Notes under the pieces: model-generated
Database searches by the model: none
Told to the model about the DNA's origin: nothing
The model's input: only the letters and a program-made list of their open reading frames with translations
Made by a program: the position numbers and the translations under genes
Source: JAGVSR01 sp963786675
GTDB taxonomy: Bacteria > Pseudomonadota > Alphaproteobacteria > Rhizobiales > Hyphomicrobiaceae
DNA length: 64,000 nt
Direction of reading: 5' to 3'
Assembly: GCA_963786675.1 (NCBI GenBank)
Contig: CAWAZY010000001.1
Location: forward strand, 372,001 to 436,000
Part shown: piece after piece, positions 18,604-26,915 of the stretch
How positions within the stretch are numbered: the first letter of the stretch is position 1
Layout: the number at the start of each line of letters is the position of its first letter

Positions 18604-19389
18604 GTGGCAGCAGAACACGACGGGGCACACGGAGCCGGTGGAATGCCGGATCCCATCCATCAGTTCGAGGTCAAGCGCCTCGTACCTCTCGATTTCTTCG
18701 GCATCGACGCGACATTCACCAACTCCGCGCTGTTCATGGTCATGGGCGTCGTCGTGGCCTTCGGGCTTTTGATGTTCGCCTCGCGCGGCCGCTCGCTGGT
18801 TCCCACGCGCCTCCAGTCGATCGCGGAAAGTCTCTACGAATTCGTCGCTGGCATGGTCCGCGACAGCATGGGCGAGCAGGGGATGAAGTTCTTCCCCCTC
18901 ATCTTCACGTTCTTCATGTTCATTCTGACGCTGAACATGCTCGGCATGATCCCGGGCTTCTTTACCGTCACGAGCCAGATCTGGGTTACGGCGGCCCTGG
19001 CGTTGCTGGTCTTCGCCACCGTCATCATCGTCGGCTTCGCCAAGAACGGCCTGGGCTTCCTCAAGTTGTTCGTACCGGATGGCGTGCCTATCTACGTGCT
19101 GCCGCTGGTCTCGCTCATCGAGGTCATTTCGTTCTTCTCGCGCCCCTTGAGCCACTCGCTGCGTCTGTTCGCCAACATGCTGGCTGGACACATCACGCTC
19201 AAGGTCTTCGCGGGCTTCATCATCATGCTGCTCGGCGCCGGTGGCACCGCGGGCCTCCTGGCTCCGCTGCCGTTCCTGGCGGTGCTCGGGATCACGGCAT
19301 TGGAATTCCTTGTCGCTTTCCTGCAGGCCTACGTCTTCACGATGTTGACCTGCATGTACCTGAACGACGCCTTGCATCCGGGCCACTAA
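18604..19389 (+). CDS. atpB: ATP synthase subunit a
   Basis: Subunit a forms the two proton half-channels next to the c-ring. The 261-residue protein has five to six membrane helices. The essential Arg is in SHSLRLFANMLAGH, and the last helix carries FLQAYVFTMLTCMYL. The N-terminal stretch IHQFEVKRLVPLDFFGIDATFTNSALFM is typical of alphaproteobacteria. Translation starts at a GTG after a GGTAGGGA ribosome site. Confidence 0.96.
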   Translation: MAAEHDGAHGAGGMPDPIHQFEVKRLVPLDFFGIDATFTNSALFMVMGVVVAFGLLMFASRGRSLVPTRLQSIAESLYEFVAGMVRDSMGEQGMKFFPLIFTFFMFILTLNMLGMIPGFFTVTSQIWVTAALALLVFATVIIVGFAKNGLGFLKLFVPDGVPIYVLPLVSLIEVISFFSRPLSHSLRLFANMLAGHITLKVFAGFIIMLLGAGGTAGLLAPLPFLAVLGITALEFLVAFLQAYVFTMLTCMYLNDALHPGH

Positions 19390-19446
19390 CAGCCCAGATG
19401 CGAGGCTTCTAAACCAACACACGATCAACCAAAGGGAGAATGGGAT

Positions 19447-19671
19447 ATGGATCCTCAGTCCGCTAAGTTCATCGGCGCCGGCATCGCCGCACTCGGTATC
19501 GGCGTCGCCGCTATCGGCGTTGGCAACCTGTTCGGCCAGTTCCTCCAGGGCGCCCTGCGCAATCCGTCGGCTGCTGACGGCCAGTTCGGCCGCCTGATCT
19601 TCGGCTTCGCCGTGACGGAAGCCCTCGGCATCTTCGCGCTTGTTATCGCGTTCCTGCTGCTGTTCACCTAA
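19447..19671 (+). CDS. atpE: ATP synthase subunit c
   Basis: This 74-residue hairpin of two membrane helices forms the rotary ring. The polar loop RNP is at 38-40 and the proton-carrying Glu58 lies in FAVTEALGIFALV. Gly-rich packing motifs (GIGVAAIGVG) are present in helix 1. A strong AAGGGAG ribosome site precedes the ATG, in keeping with the high stoichiometry of the subunit. An RNA hairpin follows the gene. Confidence 0.97.
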   Translation: MDPQSAKFIGAGIAALGIGVAAIGVGNLFGQFLQGALRNPSAADGQFGRLIFGFAVTEALGIFALVIAFLLLFT

Positions 19672-19901
19672 TAGTCCGCCCTTGCGGCACACACGATCGC
19701 TGAGGAGCCCTCGCGGCTCCTCGGCAATCCCTGTTCCGAGCGCTCCGGCGCGGTGGGCTGACCACCGATCCGTCTGCAATCGTTCAGGATCAGCGATGCG
19801 CACGTTACGCGATCCCACGTTTCGCGATCCCAGGCCCCGCAACCGCGGGTCCAGGCCCGCAACACGCCCCATGCGGGGCCACGAAATTTAAGGTCTCGAC
19901 C
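19672..19901 (+). other. Structured spacer between atpE and atpF'
   Basis: This 230-bp gap is unusually long within an operon. It holds a hairpin, GAGGAGCC (19702-19709) against GGCTCCTC (19715-19722), without a T tract. Further on are two copies of CGCGATCCCA (about 19809 and 19824), repeats of the CAGGCCCGCAAC type and a second hairpin GCCCC-ATGC-GGGGC (about 19866-19880). No gene is visible. Such structures can protect the upstream atpE message from exonucleases and lower expression of downstream genes; that role is inferred. Confidence 0.55.
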
Positions 19902-20453
19902 ATGGCCGAACCCGTCCCCGTCACAACGGGCACCGAAGTTCCCTCGAGCGGCACGCCGGGCAAAGTGTTCCCGCCGCTTGATCCGACGACAATTCAGCCA
20001 CAGCTCGTGTGGCTGACGCTGACGTTCGTCGGCCTCTATTTCCTTCTCAAGCGCTTCGCCATCCCACGGATCGGCGGCGTGATTGAAGAGCGCCGCGACC
20101 GGATCCAGCGGGACGTCGACGGAGCGGAACGCCTGAAAAGCGAAGTGGACGACGCGGTCAAGGCCTACGAGAAGGCCCTTGGCGATGCGCGGGCCAACGC
20201 CTCCAACATCGCTCGCGACACCCGCGACCGGCTCTCCGCCGAAGTGGAACGTGAGCGCACGGCCATCGAAGCCGAGACCGGCAAGAAGCTGGCCGATGCG
20301 GAAGCCCGCATTGCCGATACCAAGCGCAAGGCCCTATCGAGCGTCAGCGAGATTGCAGCCGACATCGCCGGTCCGGTCGTCAAGCAGCTGACCGGCAAGG
20401 ATGTGAGCGCCGACGACGTGAAGCGCGCGATCAACGCCGGCGCAGGAGAGTAA
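19902..20453 (+). CDS. atpF': ATP synthase subunit b'
   Basis: This 183-residue protein has a Pro-rich N-terminus, one membrane helix (about 42-62, LVWLTLTFVGLYFLLKRFA) and a long charged coiled coil, as in the b' stator subunit found with b in photosynthetic bacteria and alphaproteobacteria. It pairs with the next gene product to form the heterodimeric peripheral stalk. The sequence RIGGVIEERRDRIQRDVDGAE just after the membrane is typical. It starts 230 bp after atpE and ends 5 bp before atpF. Confidence 0.93.
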   Translation: MAEPVPVTTGTEVPSSGTPGKVFPPLDPTTIQPQLVWLTLTFVGLYFLLKRFAIPRIGGVIEERRDRIQRDVDGAERLKSEVDDAVKAYEKALGDARANASNIARDTRDRLSAEVERERTAIEAETGKKLADAEARIADTKRKALSSVSEIAADIAGPVVKQLTGKDVSADDVKRAINAGAGE

Positions 20454-20458
20454 TCGCC

Positions 20459-20983
20459 ATGACGACCATGCCGCTCATCGTGCTGGCCTCGCTGCTGGAC
20501 CCGAAGGATACCTACTTCTGGACCATCATCGCGCTCGTGGCCTTCATCGGTATCCTGTTCTACTACAAGGTGCCCGATGCGATCGCCAAGTCGCTGGACG
20601 ACCGCGCCGACGCCATCCGCAAGGAATTGGACGACGCACGCCGCATGCGCGAGGAGGCTCAGCAGCTTCTCTCCGACTACCAGCGTCGCGCCAAGGAAGC
20701 CGAGGACGAGGCCAAGGAAATCGTGGCCCAAGCCAAGCGCGAGGCCGAGACGCTGGCCGCTGAAACGCGCAAGGCCATGGCTGAGACCTTGGAGCGCCGG
20801 ACCAAGTCGGCGGAAGAGAAGATCGCCCGGGCCGAGGCGCAGGCGCTGAGCGAAGTTCGCTCGGCCGCCGTCGATGTCGCCATCGCCACCGCTGAGAAAA
20901 TCATCAAGGGCAAGGTGACCGGCGCCGAGGCCAACACGCTGATCGAGACGAGCATTCGCGATCTGAAGGGCCGTCTCAACTGA
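20459..20983 (+). CDS. atpF: ATP synthase subunit b
   Basis: This second stalk subunit has 174 residues: one membrane helix (about 18-36, YFWTIIALVAFIGILFYYKV), then KSLDDRADAIRKELDDARRMREEAQQLL, the family's conserved start of the coiled coil, and a C-terminal part (VRSAAVDVAIATAEKIIKGK) that binds delta. It is the last gene of the operon and is followed by an intrinsic terminator. Confidence 0.94.
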   Translation: MTTMPLIVLASLLDPKDTYFWTIIALVAFIGILFYYKVPDAIAKSLDDRADAIRKELDDARRMREEAQQLLSDYQRRAKEAEDEAKEIVAQAKREAETLAAETRKAMAETLERRTKSAEEKIARAEAQALSEVRSAAVDVAIATAEKIIKGKVTGAEANTLIETSIRDLKGRLN

Positions 20984-21027
20984 GATCCGGCCGCGGCAGC
21001 CTCGCCGCACAACTGACAACAACGACG

Positions 21028-21055
21028 AAGGCCGGGCATGTCCCGGCCTTTTTTG
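21028..21055 (+). terminator. Rho-independent terminator of the atp operon
   Basis: AAGGCCGGG (21028-21036) pairs with CCCGGCCTT (21042-21050) around a CATGT loop and runs into a TTTTTT tract (21049-21054). Confidence 0.92.
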
Positions 21056-21150
21056 TTGCGTCCACCGCAGCGTGCGTCTGAATTTATTTTTTGCCGTTAC
21101 GGGTTGTCAGCGTGGCGTGGGCGGCGACAGCTTGCCGAGCCCAAAAGATG

Positions 21151-21807
21151 TCACCCCGCGCCCGGGACCTTGCGATCGAACCCGACAAACACTTCATATT
21201 CACCCGGCCGCGAACCTTCCGGAACGTCGAAGGTGACCGTCCGCACCGTGGAAAAATATCCGATCGGATTCTCGACCGAGACATTCACGTCGACGTTCAT
21301 TTTGTCGTCCGTCAAACGCGTGCGCTTCTGGTCCGTGACAAACACCGAAACGGGCAAGGTGATCGGCCCCGGCTTGCCGCGCGGACCCAAGAGGACGCGG
21401 CCCGAGAACCCGTACTTGACGGTGACCCGGCCAGGCTCGATGGCACATTCGCGCGCCGTCTTGGTGATTTCGCCACGATGCATGATCGCCATGCCGTCGC
21501 CGACGCGGCCCTGCTCGTAGATGGTGACGAAGTTGTCCCGGGGCCATGGCACGAAGCGCGGGCACCCGTGCGCCACTTCCATGCTGCCGCCCGTGGACGG
21601 CGCGGAATCGCCGATCTGCGCGGCCGATAACAGCTGTTCTTCGCTCACGGCGCCGGTTTCGGTCTTCGCCGACGACCCGCCGAACATGCCGGATCCCAGT
21701 CCCGACGTGAGCGACGAGACACCGCAACCACCCAGGAGGCTTGCAGCCCACAGCGTCACGGCGAGCTGAACGGCGCGCCTTGGTGCCATAGGGATAGATT
21801 GCGTCAT
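21151..21807 (-). CDS. Conserved lipoprotein of unknown function
   Basis: This 218-residue protein has a lipoprotein signal with lipobox LLGGC (about residues 22-26) after an n-region containing PRR. A Gly/Ser linker leads to a compact beta-rich domain (about 65-215) with AHGCPRFVPWPRDNFVTIYEQG, then strands TVKYGFSGRVLLGPRGKPG and DVNVSVENPIGYFSTVRTVTFDVPEG. I do not recognise a named family. Start 21807 is chosen because it opens the signal sequence; the frame is open further upstream into the ispH promoter region. It converges on the atp operon. Confidence 0.75.
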   Translation of the reverse strand: MTQSIPMAPRRAVQLAVTLWAASLLGGCGVSSLTSGLGSGMFGGSSAKTETGAVSEEQLLSAAQIGDSAPSTGGSMEVAHGCPRFVPWPRDNFVTIYEQGRVGDGMAIMHRGEITKTARECAIEPGRVTVKYGFSGRVLLGPRGKPGPITLPVSVFVTDQKRTRLTDDKMNVDVNVSVENPIGYFSTVRTVTFDVPEGSRPGEYEVFVGFDRKVPGAG

Positions 21808-21979
21808 CGCTTGCCCATCCGCATAATGCTTCCCGTGACCGCCGCGCACTGCCAGGGCCTTTGGCCCGGCCAAGTGGCCGGCGGCCCTTGGAGTGATTCG
21901 AACAGTATCATCCCGTAGTAAGCACAGCCAATCGCCAAGACGACGCCAACTGCCACTTGCCAGCAAGGACTTGCCCTCT

Positions 21980-22999
21980 ATGCCGGATCCGACCCCGGAC
22001 CAATTAACCAACAAACCCAGACTCGACGTCCTGCTGGCCGCGCCGCGCGGTTTCTGCGCCGGCGTCGACCGGGCCATCCAAATCGTGGAACTGGCTTTGG
22101 CCAAGTACGGGGCCCCTGTCTACGTGCGCCACGAGATCGTCCACAACAGGTTCGTCGTGGAAGCTCTCAAGGCAAAAGGTGCCGTTTTTGTGGACGAGCT
22201 CGACCAAATTCCTGAGACAGTTCAACCCGTGATCTTTTCGGCACATGGCGTGGCTCGCAGCGTCGTCGAAGCCGCCAAAAACCGGAATATGTTCGCCCTC
22301 GACGCCACATGCCCGCTGGTTTTTAAAGTTCACGTGGAGGCCCAACGGCATCAATCCGAGGGACGGGACATCGTGCTCGTCGGCCATGCCGGGCACCCGG
22401 AAGTGGAAGGCACCATGGGACAGCTTCCGGACGGGTCGGTGCACCTTGTTCAGACCGCCGCGGACGCCGAAGCGTTCACGCCCAGGGATCCTGCAAAGCT
22501 TGCCTATGTCACGCAAACGACATTATCGGTGGACGATACCGCCGAGATCGTCGGCATTCTCAATCGGCGCTTTCCCGCGATTGCCGGCCCGATGAAGGAA
22601 GACATTTGCTACGCCACGACAAACCGGCAGGCCGCGGTCAAATCCATCGCACCGCGCATCGACTGCCTACTTGTGATCGGCGCGCCGAATTCGTCCAATT
22701 CCGTGCGCCTCGTCGAAGTGGCCGAACGGGCGGGATGCGCGACTTCTGTGCTCATTCAGCGGGCGGCTGACATTCCTTGGCCGCGCATTGAGGGCGCGCG
22801 CGCGGTTGGCATAACGGCTGGCGCATCCGCGCCCGAGCAACTCGTCAACGAAGTCGTCGATGCCTTGAAGGCCCGCTACGATGTGCGTCTGGAGACCGTG
22901 ACGACAGCCAACGAGACCATCGCCTTCAACGTGCCGCGCGAACTTCGCGACGTGCGGGCGCCCGGACAGACGTCGTCGCTCGCGGCCGAGAGGTCGTAG
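21980..22999 (+). CDS. ispH: 4-hydroxy-3-methylbut-2-enyl diphosphate reductase IspH
   Basis: IspH (LytB) carries out the last step of the MEP isoprenoid pathway, making IPP and DMAPP from HMBPP with an iron-sulfur cluster. The three cluster Cys are visible: Cys26 in RGFCAGVDRAI, one in DATCPLVFKVH and one in EDICYATTNRQ. The substrate-binding histidines in HEIVHN and GHAGHPEVEGTMGQ are present. Start 21980 gives 339 residues. thrB follows after 4 bp and rnhA overlaps thrB, a conserved trio in alphaproteobacteria. Confidence 0.96.
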   Translation: MPDPTPDQLTNKPRLDVLLAAPRGFCAGVDRAIQIVELALAKYGAPVYVRHEIVHNRFVVEALKAKGAVFVDELDQIPETVQPVIFSAHGVARSVVEAAKNRNMFALDATCPLVFKVHVEAQRHQSEGRDIVLVGHAGHPEVEGTMGQLPDGSVHLVQTAADAEAFTPRDPAKLAYVTQTTLSVDDTAEIVGILNRRFPAIAGPMKEDICYATTNRQAAVKSIAPRIDCLLVIGAPNSSNSVRLVEVAERAGCATSVLIQRAADIPWPRIEGARAVGITAGASAPEQLVNEVVDALKARYDVRLETVTTANETIAFNVPRELRDVRAPGQTSSLAAERS

Positions 23000-23003
23000 C
23001 TCC

Positions 23004-23975
23004 ATGGCCGTCTACACGGAAGTCAGCGACGAAGAGCTGTCTGCCTTCATCGAGCGGTACGACGTGGGTGGTCTCGTCACCTACAAGGGGATTGCCGAAG
23101 GCGTCGAGAACACCAATTACCTAGTGCAGACAACCAAGGGCCGCTTCATCCTGACCCTCTACGAAAAGCGCGTGGCACGCGAGGATCTGCCGTTTTTTCT
23201 GGGACTGATGGAGCACCTCTCGCGCCGGGGCGTCTCGTGCCCGACGCCGGTTCACGCCCGCAATGGGGCCCTGCTATCGGAACTTGCCGGCCGTACCGCG
23301 GCGTTGATCACGTTTCTCGACGGTTTCTCAGCGCGCAAGCCCAAGCCCGAACATTGCGGCATGCTCGGCCGCGCGCTGGCTCAACTGCATCTGGCGGGTG
23401 AAGGCTTTGCACTCGAGCGGAGCAATGCGCTCGGCGAAGCGGACTGGCGGCCGCTGTTTGAAAAATTCCGCTCCGATGCCGACCTCATCGCCCCGGGCCT
23501 GCAGTCGCTCATCCACAACGAGCTGCTCCTGCTGGAAGCCGGCTGGCCACGGGACCTGCCCACGGGGGTCATTCATGCCGACCTGTTTCCCGACAACGTC
23601 TTCTTTCTGGGCGGACGCCTGTCGGGGCTGATCGACTTCTACTTCGCCTGCAACGACATGTTCGCGTACGACATTGCGATCTGTCTGAATGCTTGGTGCT
23701 TTGAAGCCGACCACGCGTTCAATCTCACCAAGGGGCGTGCACTTCTGGAAGGGTACGACAGCGTGCGGCCGATGCAGGCCAATGAGCGCAGCGCCATGCC
23801 CTTGCTCGCGCGCGGCGCGGCCATGCGCTTTCTGTTGACCCGGTCGTATGATTGGCTGAACCGTCCCGCCGGCGCGCTGGTGACCCCGCATAACCCGCTC
23901 GATTACGTGCGCCGCCTGCGCTTCCATCAGTCCGTGCGCTCCATCGCCGCCTACGGTCTTGGCGAGGCGGCATGA
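23004..23975 (+). CDS. thrB: Homoserine kinase (APH-fold type)
   Basis: Homoserine kinase phosphorylates homoserine on the threonine pathway; thrC, the next enzyme, is encoded at 32630-34040. This 323-residue protein is of the aminoglycoside-phosphotransferase-fold type, not the GHMP type. It has the N-terminal lobe IAEGVENTNYLV, the catalytic loop GVIHADLFPDNVFF and the metal motif LIDFYFACND. The start ATG lies 4 bp after ispH and the stop overlaps rnhA by 4 bp (ATGA). Confidence 0.93.
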   Translation: MAVYTEVSDEELSAFIERYDVGGLVTYKGIAEGVENTNYLVQTTKGRFILTLYEKRVAREDLPFFLGLMEHLSRRGVSCPTPVHARNGALLSELAGRTAALITFLDGFSARKPKPEHCGMLGRALAQLHLAGEGFALERSNALGEADWRPLFEKFRSDADLIAPGLQSLIHNELLLLEAGWPRDLPTGVIHADLFPDNVFFLGGRLSGLIDFYFACNDMFAYDIAICLNAWCFEADHAFNLTKGRALLEGYDSVRPMQANERSAMPLLARGAAMRFLLTRSYDWLNRPAGALVTPHNPLDYVRRLRFHQSVRSIAAYGLGEAA

Positions 23976-24427
23976 CCCACGCCGGCCCGAAGAAGGTCGT
24001 GATCTACACGGATGGCGCCTGCTCGGGAAACCCCGGCCCTGGCGGCTGGGGCGCTATTCTCATGTGGGGCGAGCACCGCAAGGAATTGAAGGGCGGGGCG
24101 GCAGACACGACCAACAACCGCATGGAACTTCAGGCCGTCATCTCCGCGCTCGGCGCGATGACCCGGGCCGCCCATATCGATCTTTACACCGACAGTGCTT
24201 ACGTGAAGAACGGCATCACGTCGTGGATCCATTCGTGGAAACGGAATGGCTGGAAAACCGCAGATAAGAAGCCGGTGAAAAACGCCGATCTGTGGCAGGA
24301 GCTCGAAGCGGCACGGCACCGCCACCAGATCGACTGGCATTGGGTGAAGGGCCACGCCGGCCACCCCGAGAACGAGCGCGCCGACGAACTGGCACGTGAG
24401 GGCATGGCGCCGTTCAAGACCAAGTAG
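23972..24427 (+). CDS. rnhA: Ribonuclease HI
   Basis: RNase HI degrades RNA in RNA-DNA hybrids. The 151-residue protein carries all four acidic metal ligands: Asp in YTDGACSGNPGPGGWGAIL, Glu in NNRMELQAVI, Asp in YTDSAYVKNGI and the last Asp in ENERADELAR. The basic handle region (SWKRNGWKTADKKPVKN) is also present, as in E. coli. It is translationally coupled to thrB through an ATGA overlap. The window thus encodes both RNase H types. Confidence 0.96.
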   Translation: MTHAGPKKVVIYTDGACSGNPGPGGWGAILMWGEHRKELKGGAADTTNNRMELQAVISALGAMTRAAHIDLYTDSAYVKNGITSWIHSWKRNGWKTADKKPVKNADLWQELEAARHRHQIDWHWVKGHAGHPENERADELAREGMAPFKTK

Positions 24428-24472
24428 GCCGCGCCGGTTTCGCGCCGCGCCGCAAGCCGCACACCACATCAC

Positions 24473-24506
24473 GGCCGCGATGTCTGCGCATCGCGGCCGG
24501 TTATTT
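24473..24506 (+). terminator. Probable terminator after rnhA
   Basis: GGCCGCGATG (24473-24482) pairs perfectly with CATCGCGGCC (24489-24498), and GGTTATTT follows. The stem is strong but the T tract is short. Confidence 0.55.
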
Positions 24507-24541
24507 CGTTGGGCAATGGACGGACTGTCCGCCGCTGACCC

Positions 24542-25045
24542 TCAGATAACGTTTTCAATCATCGTGCAGAGCGTAGCCGCACTCGACTTGTCATGATCCG
24601 GCGGGCTTTCGTCGATGTTGAGAACCTTCACCACACCGTCCTCGACGAGCATGGCATACCGCTTCGAGCGCACGCCGAGGCCAATGCCCGCTCCCGTCAG
24701 ATCGATGTCCAGACCGATCGCCTTGGCAAACGCCGCGCTGTCATCGGTCAGCATCACGACTTTGCCCGCCGAATTGGTGGCCTTGGACCATTCATCCATG
24801 ACGAACACATCGTTGACGGCCGTGCAGGCGATCGTATCGACGCCCTTGGCCTTCAGATCGTCCAGGCGCGCGACAAAGCCCGGCATGTGCTGCTGGTGGC
24901 ACGTCGGCGTAAAGGCGCCTGGAACCGCGAACAACGCAACCTTCTTGCCGGCGAAAACGTCGGACGTCGTTAGGGCCTTGGGGCCGTCCGCGCCCATGGT
25001 CATGAATTTTGCGTCCGGAAGGCGGTCGCCAACTTTGATCGTCAT
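24542..25045 (-). CDS. Peroxiredoxin, Prx5 type
   Basis: This thiol peroxidase of 167 residues reduces hydrogen peroxide and organic peroxides. The peroxidatic Cys49 is in VPGAFTPTCHQQHMPGF, the Prx5/hybrid-peroxiredoxin signature; a further Cys lies in TIACTAVNDVFVMDEW. The C-terminal glutaredoxin domain found in some Prx5 proteins is absent. The gene is convergent with rnhA. Confidence 0.92.
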   Translation of the reverse strand: MTIKVGDRLPDAKFMTMGADGPKALTTSDVFAGKKVALFAVPGAFTPTCHQQHMPGFVARLDDLKAKGVDTIACTAVNDVFVMDEWSKATNSAGKVVMLTDDSAAFAKAIGLDIDLTGAGIGLGVRSKRYAMLVEDGVVKVLNIDESPPDHDKSSAATLCTMIENVI

Positions 25046-25130
25046 CGTCGTGTCTCCTTGGGCTGCGGGCGCAGCGAAGCTGCGCCAAAGGGATCAGGCG
25101 TTGACCCGTGTTCTATACGGATGACCTAGC

Positions 25131-26024
25131 TCAGTCGATGACGAAGGCGTCCTCGGCGTGCCCCTTGGGGCCGATCAGCGTGACGCGCACGGTCATGCCC
25201 TTCAAGGCGGCGCGTTCCTCGGCATTCGAGAGATCAATGGCAAAGCGGCCCACGTCGCCATCCGCGCTCTGCCGCGTTGGCATGGGCACATAGCGTCCAT
25301 CGGCGACGTCGAGATAAATCCGCGCGCTGTTCGCGCCGCCGGGGAACCGCGCCTTCAGAATAATCGCGCCGGACGTGCCCAGCGCCGATTGGTCGGCTTC
25401 GAAGCCGGACGGATCGCCTGGCCGCAGCGCACCGCCGGCGCGCGGCACGGCCTCGAACGCGGCAATCGCGTCGGGATCAGCCGCCGGTAAGGGAGACGGC
25501 GGCAGATCGAGGCTTAAATTGGCATCGACAGGCACGCAGAGCTTTTCACAGATGCCATAACTCGCCAGAACCCTGAGTTGAATGAGGGCTTTGTCATCCT
25601 TGGGTGTGATCCGGACTGGGAAGATCACGCGCTCCTTGTAGCCGATCACATCGCCAGCCTCGTCGGACATGACGGTGGGAACGGGATACAGGACCTCGGT
25701 TTTTTCGACATTGCTGGATTGAGAAAAATCGAATGCCGGTGGAATCCCCCCGGCCGAACCCGGATTGCGCCAGTAGGTCTTCCACCCCTTGGCCATTTCG
25801 ATCTCGATAAACCCAGTCACTGTACCTGGAGCCTCGCCCTCGACGTGCCCCGCGCTCAGGCGCACTCGGTTCTTGTGTCCCTCGATCCAGTCACTGCCGG
25901 GGACCTCCGCCTGCGCATCGGGAGCCGCCAATAGTCCAACAACGGCCAGTGCCAACACGAGCGCGGCAGCGCCCATCCCGTCGCGGGCCAAGGTCCTAGA
26001 TCTTCGTATCCGTGTCATGCCCAT
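25131..26024 (-). CDS. Exported protein with DsbD-like N-terminal domain
   Basis: This exported protein of about 297 residues has a signal peptide (LVLALAVVGLLAAPDAQA) followed by a domain of the kind found at the N-terminus of DsbD/ScsB: GWKTYWRNPGSAGGIPPAFDFSQS, then YPVP..., and the redox-type pair GICEKLCVPVDANLSLDLP (C-x3-C). The membrane reductase part of DsbD is missing. Stand-alone versions occur in alphaproteobacteria; their partner is not visible here. An ATG at 26018 is an alternative start. Confidence 0.8.
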   Translation of the reverse strand: MGMTRIRRSRTLARDGMGAAALVLALAVVGLLAAPDAQAEVPGSDWIEGHKNRVRLSAGHVEGEAPGTVTGFIEIEMAKGWKTYWRNPGSAGGIPPAFDFSQSSNVEKTEVLYPVPTVMSDEAGDVIGYKERVIFPVRITPKDDKALIQLRVLASYGICEKLCVPVDANLSLDLPPSPLPAADPDAIAAFEAVPRAGGALRPGDPSGFEADQSALGTSGAIILKARFPGGANSARIYLDVADGRYVPMPTRQSADGDVGRFAIDLSNAEERAALKGMTVRVTLIGPKGHAEDAFVID

Positions 26025-26230
26025 TTCCCGTGCCCATGTTGAACCGCCGCGCCAGCAGCGTTCCGGCCGCATCTTAATCATCCCGCCGCTTGTGATCAAA
26101 AATACGGCTCCGCCTGAACCCGAGTTTCAGACGGGGGGAACGCCCATGCCCGGCCGCGTGCGGGCACCATCCGAGGTTCCCGCCACGTCAGACCTTCACA
26201 GATGGGGGCCAGCCGCAGTAGATTAGAACC

Positions 26231-26845
26231 ATGATGATGCCGAAGTCCAAGCGCCGGCCCACGCGGGGGACCACGCTCGAGGGGCAACTCCTCGTGGCGA
26301 TGCCCATCATGTCCGACAAGCGCTTCGCCCGGTCGGTCATCTACATGTGCGCCCATTCCAAGGATGGCGCCATGGGCCTCATCATCAATCATCGCGCGGA
26401 TCATATCACTTTTCCCGATCTCCTGGATCGCTTGGGGATCACCCCACGCGGCGGCGACGAGGCCATTGCCGCCGACATTCTTGAGCGCGACGTGCACATC
26501 GGTGGCCCCGTGGAAACAGGCCGCGGTTTTGTTCTGCACACGGCGGACTACCACTCCAGTGAATCGACTTTGGACATTGCCGGTGGGATCAGCCTGACCG
26601 CCACGATCGACATCTTGAAAGCGATAGCCTCCGGCAAGGGTCCGACGCGTTCGATCCTCGCGCTTGGTTACGCGGGATGGTCGGCCGGCCAGCTCGAAAA
26701 CGAGATCCAAGCCAACGGATGGCTGCACTGCCCCGCCAACTCGGACATTATTTTTGAATCTGATCTCGACGCCAAATACGAGCGCGCACTGGCCACCATC
26801 GGCGTCAACCCGTCGTTCCTGGTCGGCGACGCCGGGCATTGCTGA
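26231..26845 (+). CDS. YqgE/AlgH family protein
   Basis: This 204-residue protein belongs to the DUF179 (YqgE/AlgH) family. Conserved blocks are LEGQLLVAMPIMSDKRFARSVIYMCAHSKDGAMGLIINH, the GGPVETGRGFVLH loop and the LGYAGWSAGQLENEI helix. The function of the family is unresolved, although AlgH has been linked to alginate regulation in Pseudomonas. It is convergent with the large GGDEF/EAL gene; only 70 bp separate the stops. Confidence 0.92.
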   Translation: MMMPKSKRRPTRGTTLEGQLLVAMPIMSDKRFARSVIYMCAHSKDGAMGLIINHRADHITFPDLLDRLGITPRGGDEAIAADILERDVHIGGPVETGRGFVLHTADYHSSESTLDIAGGISLTATIDILKAIASGKGPTRSILALGYAGWSAGQLENEIQANGWLHCPANSDIIFESDLDAKYERALATIGVNPSFLVGDAGHC

Positions 26846-26915
26846 CATCCGCGCCGGGCACCTGCACGAACTGGACATCTGAATTGGTGACCTGAACCGG
26901 CGGCCCAGCGCAACC

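Noticed and set aside
21808..22104. N-terminal extension of the lipoprotein gene
   Set aside because: It overlaps the divergent ispH start, and the lipoprotein signal begins only at 21807.
26096..26915. Minus-strand continuation of a frame across YqgE
   Set aside because: Only its first part (27323-27664) reads as the Pro-rich tail of the GGDEF/EAL protein; past that point it is a shadow of YqgE.
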